DNA of 64,000 nucleotides from Bacillus mobilis (GTDB lineage Bacteria > Bacillota > Bacilli > Bacillales > Bacillaceae_G): the NCBI RefSeq assembly GCF_001884045.1, contig NZ_MACF01000071.1:62001-126000 (forward strand). Reading direction: 5' to 3'. Position numbers and translations under genes: made by a program. The notes beneath the pieces were generated by a model. That model did not search any database and was not told the DNA's origin. It saw only the letters and a list, made by a program, of their open reading frames with translations. Shown piece by piece: positions 60,737-64,000 of the stretch (the stretch's first letter is position 1; each line of letters begins with the position of its first letter).

Positions 60737-61689
60737 GAACATGGCGCGTTGGAACATTTTCAATGGGGCTTTCTATTATTTCATTAGGTTGCTTCTTACT
60801 ATTTTCAGTTATAAAAGGGACTGAGGTATTAGATTCCTTAACAGCATGGTGGCCTGTTTTACTTATTATACTTGGCGTGGAAATTTTACTATACCTTCTA
60901 TTTTCTAAGAAGGAACAATCCTTTATTAAATATGATATTTTTAGTATTTTCTTTATCGGCGTTTTAGGAAGCGTTGGAATTGCTTTTTACTGTTTATTAT
61001 CAACTGGATTACTAGATGAAGTTCGTCATTCTATTCATACCACTCGCCAAACGAGTAATATTCCAAGTGGACAACTTGATATACCTGAATCTATCAAAAA
61101 AATTGTAGTGGATGCAGGACAGTACCCTCTAACAATAGAGGGAAATGATACAAATCAAATTCACCTTCTTGGAACATATGAAATAACAACGAAAGCTAAT
61201 GAAAAACTCAATTTAAAACAAGAAAATTTCCTTTCAGTTCAAACAGCAGGGGAAACGATGTATATTACTTTAAAATCTTTACCAGTTCAACATACGTTAT
61301 GGAATTCAGCACCACAGGTCAAACCGACACTCGTTCTTCCGCAAAATAAAAATGTAGAAGTTCGTGCTTCAAATAACGAACTATCCCTTTATCCAGGTCA
61401 ATTACAAAATAATTGGTTTGTACAAGAAAGTTCACATGTATCTGTTCATTTAACGAAAGAAAGCGATGTATCTGTAATCGCCGTAACAAACAAAAAAGAA
61501 GCACACGGAAACACACCTTGGGAACAAGTTGAAGATTTAACGAAAAAAGAAAATAATTCTTCAGAAGAAAATCCAGAATTCAACGAGCAAGAACATTGGT
61601 ATAAAAATTCGATTAAAACAGGCAGCGGGACGTACAAGTTAAATATTGAAAAAGCTTATAATATCAATATGAGTATAATTGAAAAATAA
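60733..61689 (+). CDS. LiaI/LiaF-like membrane protein with beta-rich outer domain
   Basis: A 318-aa protein. Three to four N-terminal helices (FSMGLSIISLGCFLLF, WWPVLLIILGVEILLYLLF, FSIFFIGVLGSVGIAFY) match the LiaI-LiaF TM region domain. The rest (about 115-318) is a beta-helical DUF4097-like domain (IVVDAGQYPLTIEGN). It overlaps the previous gene at ATGA and ends the operon. LiaF-like proteins inhibit or sense envelope stress. Confidence 0.82.
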   Translation: MRTWRVGTFSMGLSIISLGCFLLFSVIKGTEVLDSLTAWWPVLLIILGVEILLYLLFSKKEQSFIKYDIFSIFFIGVLGSVGIAFYCLLSTGLLDEVRHSIHTTRQTSNIPSGQLDIPESIKKIVVDAGQYPLTIEGNDTNQIHLLGTYEITTKANEKLNLKQENFLSVQTAGETMYITLKSLPVQHTLWNSAPQVKPTLVLPQNKNVEVRASNNELSLYPGQLQNNWFVQESSHVSVHLTKESDVSVIAVTNKKEAHGNTPWEQVEDLTKKENNSSEENPEFNEQEHWYKNSIKTGSGTYKLNIEKAYNINMSIIEK

Positions 61690-61717
61690 AAACCTTCCAC
61701 AATTGTGGAAGGTTTTT
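61688..61717 (+). terminator. Shared terminator of ECF operon and DUF445 gene
   Basis: A perfect 30-bp palindrome AAAAACCTTCCACAA/TTGTGGAAGGTTTTT between convergent genes. Confidence 0.92.
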
Positions 61718-61718
61718 C

Positions 61719-62966
61719 TCATATAATCGCTTTAATTCCTTCTAACACTAATCCAATCATAAATCCGCAAACAGCCCCGTTTACTCGGATCCACTGTAAA
61801 TCTTTACCGACGTTATTTTCAATCATTTCGATTAACGTTTTATCATCTAACTTATCAAGGTTTTCTTGTACAAGTTTTCCGATTTTCGAATGATTCTTTT
61901 CAACAAGTGTGACAACTTGTTTTTGTAACCACTCTTCTATTTTTTGAACAGTTTGTTCATCTTCTTTTATTTTATTCATTTGTGTTTGTAAAAATGGAAT
62001 AACATATTTATCCGTAAATTCTGCATTTTTCACAAAAGTAATTGCCCTTTGTTGTACTTGCTCCAGCATCTCTTTAATTTTGTCAGTAGCATTCCAATTG
62101 GCAATCCATTTTTCTTTCCAATTTTCTAATTCTTGTAGTAACGCTTCATTTTCTTTTACATTTATAATTTCTTGACGAATTTTCGATAATATAAGTTGTC
62201 TTGTGCTATTATCTGCATCTTGTAAGCTGTTAATATTGCTAATAATGAATTTCTGCAAAATACCGCCAATTTTATCTTCATCTACAATATTCATAAACGA
62301 TTTCAAAGTAAACTGTAAAAATCCATCTACTTTTATGTTTTCCATCGCCTTCATACCTAAGCTTCCGAGCTGGTATCGTGCTTCATCTTGCGCTGTCCAA
62401 TCTTTCACTTTTACTAAAATGTAATCAAGTGTCTTTTCATCATATTCTTGCACAACTAATTGATCAACAAGCACTTGTAAAATGTTACTTGTATTGATTG
62501 TATGCAAATACGTTTTTAATTCTTTTTCAATAATAACCGCTAATTTTTCCGTATCTATTGTTACAATCGCTTTCTCCGCAATCGTTACAATCCCTTTTTT
62601 CACAGCGTCAGACTGCATTTCTCTCTCAGCAATTTGTAGTACCATTTGCGCTAACTGCATTTCTGTTACTTTATTCGTAATACTTTCTTTCGTCAACCAC
62701 TCATTTTCTAACGTATGAATGAGCCCCTTCGTTACTCGTTTACGATTTTTAGGTAATAACGCTGTATGCGGAATTGGAATTCCCATCGGATGACGGAATA
62801 ATGCTGTAACTGCGAACCAATCCGCAAGTCCGCCAACTAACCCAGCTTCAAATCCCCCTTGTATAATCTCTCCAGCTACCGTTCCTTGAAACGGGATAGA
62901 AGCCGCAAAACCTACTCCCATAACCCCAAGCGAAATACCCGCTATATATTTAGTCTGTAATGACAT
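61719..62966 (-). CDS. DUF445 family membrane protein
   Basis: About 415 aa from ATG 62966, with AGAGGA 10 bases upstream. Two N-terminal hydrophobic segments (IAGISLGVMGVGFAASIPF and FEAGLVGGLADWFAVTALF) and one at the C-terminus (NGAVCGFMIGLVLEGIKAII) flank a long helical/coiled-coil cytosolic region (IEEWLQKQVVTLVEKNHSKI). The block ADWFAVTALFRHPMGIPIPH is the DUF445 hallmark. Function unknown; the family occurs in membranes of many Firmicutes. Confidence 0.88.
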   Translation of the reverse strand: MSLQTKYIAGISLGVMGVGFAASIPFQGTVAGEIIQGGFEAGLVGGLADWFAVTALFRHPMGIPIPHTALLPKNRKRVTKGLIHTLENEWLTKESITNKVTEMQLAQMVLQIAEREMQSDAVKKGIVTIAEKAIVTIDTEKLAVIIEKELKTYLHTINTSNILQVLVDQLVVQEYDEKTLDYILVKVKDWTAQDEARYQLGSLGMKAMENIKVDGFLQFTLKSFMNIVDEDKIGGILQKFIISNINSLQDADNSTRQLILSKIRQEIINVKENEALLQELENWKEKWIANWNATDKIKEMLEQVQQRAITFVKNAEFTDKYVIPFLQTQMNKIKEDEQTVQKIEEWLQKQVVTLVEKNHSKIGKLVQENLDKLDDKTLIEMIENNVGKDLQWIRVNGAVCGFMIGLVLEGIKAII

Positions 62967-63101
62967 CGTATACACATCCTCTTATTATGTAAAATAAAGC
63001 TTTTTGTTATATTGATTTGATATTCGTTCTTTATATCTATACTATAATGAACTAATGCGAAAATAACAAAGAATTTATAATAATACATATGTCATATAAA
63101 T

Positions 63102-63132
63102 AAAAAATGAGGCCACAATTAGCCTCATTTTT
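63102..63132 (-). terminator. dsdA terminator
   Basis: AAAAAATGAGGC/GCCTCATTTTT with a 7-nt loop, after the stop at 63125 on the minus strand. Confidence 0.85.
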
Positions 63133-64000
63133 CTAATATTGTTAATGCCTCACCTGTTTTATAATATCCATTCATCACATCTTCTGGAACCATACTACCA
63201 CCAGTTCCCCACACAATATGAGTACCTTTCTTCATCTTCTCTGTTAACTGTTGTTTTTGTAAATACTCATCTTCTGTACACACTTTCACTGGCCCTATCA
63301 TACCAGCTAAAGCTGAAGGCTCTAAATAAATATTTTCTGTATCAGCTAGTTCTTTCAACAATCTATATAACTCTTCATCACTTACTGTGTAATTTCCACT
63401 CAAAAATGGTTCCATCGTTTTACCGACAAATCCAGACGGTCTTCCTACCGCTAGTCCGTCCGCGTCTGTTACATTATCAATCCCGATATCTTGAACAGCA
63501 ATTTTATCATGAAGTCCTGTCATTAAACCGAGTAACATGCATGGAGAGTGCGTAGGCTCTGCAAAGAAGCAGTGCACGTTATCTTTATATAGTAACTTTA
63601 AACCAAATGCGACGCCGCCAGGTCCGCCTCCTACTCCGCACGGAAGGTAAACGAATAAAGGATGATCTTCATCTACTACAATCTCTAACTCTTCTAATTG
63701 CTTTTGTAATCGCGATGCCGCTACTGCGTATCCTAAAAATAAATCATGGGAGTTTTCATCATCTACGAAATAACAGCTAGGATCTGCATCTGCTTGCTGA
63801 CGCCCCTCTTCTACCGCTTTACTATAATCAGCTTCATACTCAATCACGTTTACACCTTTACTTCTTAATAAATCTTTTTTCCATTCTTTTGCGTCTGCTG
63901 ACATATGAACAGTTACATTAAAACCTAATTTTGCACTCATAATTCCAATACTTAGCCCTAAATTACCTGTAGAACCTACCGCAATTGAGTATTTTGCAAA
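63125..64000 (-). CDS. dsdA: D-serine ammonia-lyase DsdA, N-terminus beyond window
   Basis: At least 292 codons, open at the right edge. [19 protein letters not shown] is the PLP phosphate-binding region of the DsdA/threonine-dehydratase fold; [20 protein letters not shown] is the Gly-rich loop of D-serine dehydratases, and [12 protein letters not shown] and [11 protein letters not shown] follow. It converts D-serine to pyruvate and ammonia. The methionine at 63940 is internal, not a start. The PLP lysine (SVKAR-type) is upstream of the window. Confidence 0.93.
   Translation of the reverse strand, partial: FAKYSIAVGSTGNLGLSIGIMSAKLGFNVTVHMSADAKEWKKDLLRSKGVNVIEYEADYSKAVEEGRQQADADPSCYFVDDENSHDLFLGYAVAASRLQKQLEELEIVVDEDHPLFVYLPCGVGGGPGGVAFGLKLLYKDNVHCFFAEPTHSPCMLLGLMTGLHDKIAVQDIGIDNVTDADGLAVGRPSGFVGKTMEPFLSGNYTVSDEELYRLLKELADTENIYLEPSALAGMIGPVKVCTEDEYLQKQQLTEKMKKGTHIVWGTGGSMVPEDVMNGYYKTGEALTILEK

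Noticed and set aside
63139-63555. 138-codon plus-strand open frame
   Set aside because: Antisense to dsdA, whose family motifs are unmistakable.
63125-63940. dsdA as a complete 271-aa gene starting at 63940
   Set aside because: The frame continues with DsdA-specific sequence ([12 protein letters not shown]) to the window edge, so ATG 63940 is internal and the gene is cut.

Overview
The window reads as chromosomal DNA of a Bacillus cereus-group organism. It is low in G+C. Genes have AGGAGG-type Shine-Dalgarno sites with many TTG and GTG starts. Rho-independent terminators follow almost every gene, T-box and lysine riboswitches are present, and the gene content is typical of the group (SLH-domain cell-wall enzymes, PPK2, a second UMP kinase, an AspA/DctP cluster, a bcr-like repeat). 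I see no prophage, insertion sequence, rRNA, tRNA or CRISPR array. The ends cut a CopC/CopD-like gene (left) and dsdA (right).

Layout. 1-5.6 kb: a copper operon (multicopper oxidase, then CopC/CopD), msrA, small membrane proteins, a FusB-like EF-G-binding protein, a DUF421 protein and a CD3324-like regulator. 5.8-19.3 kb: polysaccharide deacetylase; an NSS amino-acid transporter behind a T-box leader with three tandem terminator modules and a Phe specifier; a MurJ/SpoVB-type flippase; a nucleotidyltransferase and a GNAT; a cysteine synthase with an MFS exporter; an OppA-type lipoprotein; hflX behind a long two-terminator leader encoding an RLR peptide; a FabH-type condensing enzyme. 19.4-26.9 kb: a structured repeat, three MFS exporters (one with its PadR regulator and a 53-bp palindromic operator), PPK2, a transporter remnant and small unknowns. 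26.9-33.6 kb: two SLH-anchored peptidoglycan hydrolases, a Nudix hydrolase and a DoxX/DUF4166/YndJ operon. 33.8-39.7 kb: lysine riboswitch plus lysC, a ClbS/DfsB-like protein, a GC-rich VOC gene, an Xre regulator, T-box plus asnA, and two very small proteins. 39.7-51 kb: a SNF2 helicase, a GlnK/GlnL-like two-component system, malic enzyme, aspartase and a C4-dicarboxylate/amino-acid symporter, then a UMP kinase paralogue behind a leader-peptide attenuator. 51-64 kb: a phospholipase D-type cardiolipin synthase, a lipase-like hydrolase, a five-gene two-component/ABC-exporter cluster, a four-gene ECF sigma envelope-stress operon, a DUF445 protein and dsdA.

The strongest unexplained signals are in RNA leaders and translation starts. 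The hflX leader encodes MILIRLRLNTLCQ, which carries the Arg-Leu-Arg motif of macrolide-sensing erm leaders, ahead of two terminators. The pyrH paralogue has a pyrimidine-rich leader ORF running through a 17-bp terminator, as in enterobacterial pyrBI. The ECF sigma factor appears to start at ATT. An SLH glucosaminidase has its Shine-Dalgarno separated from ATG by a hairpin. Functional names come from sequence recognition only; no database search or RNA folding was run.
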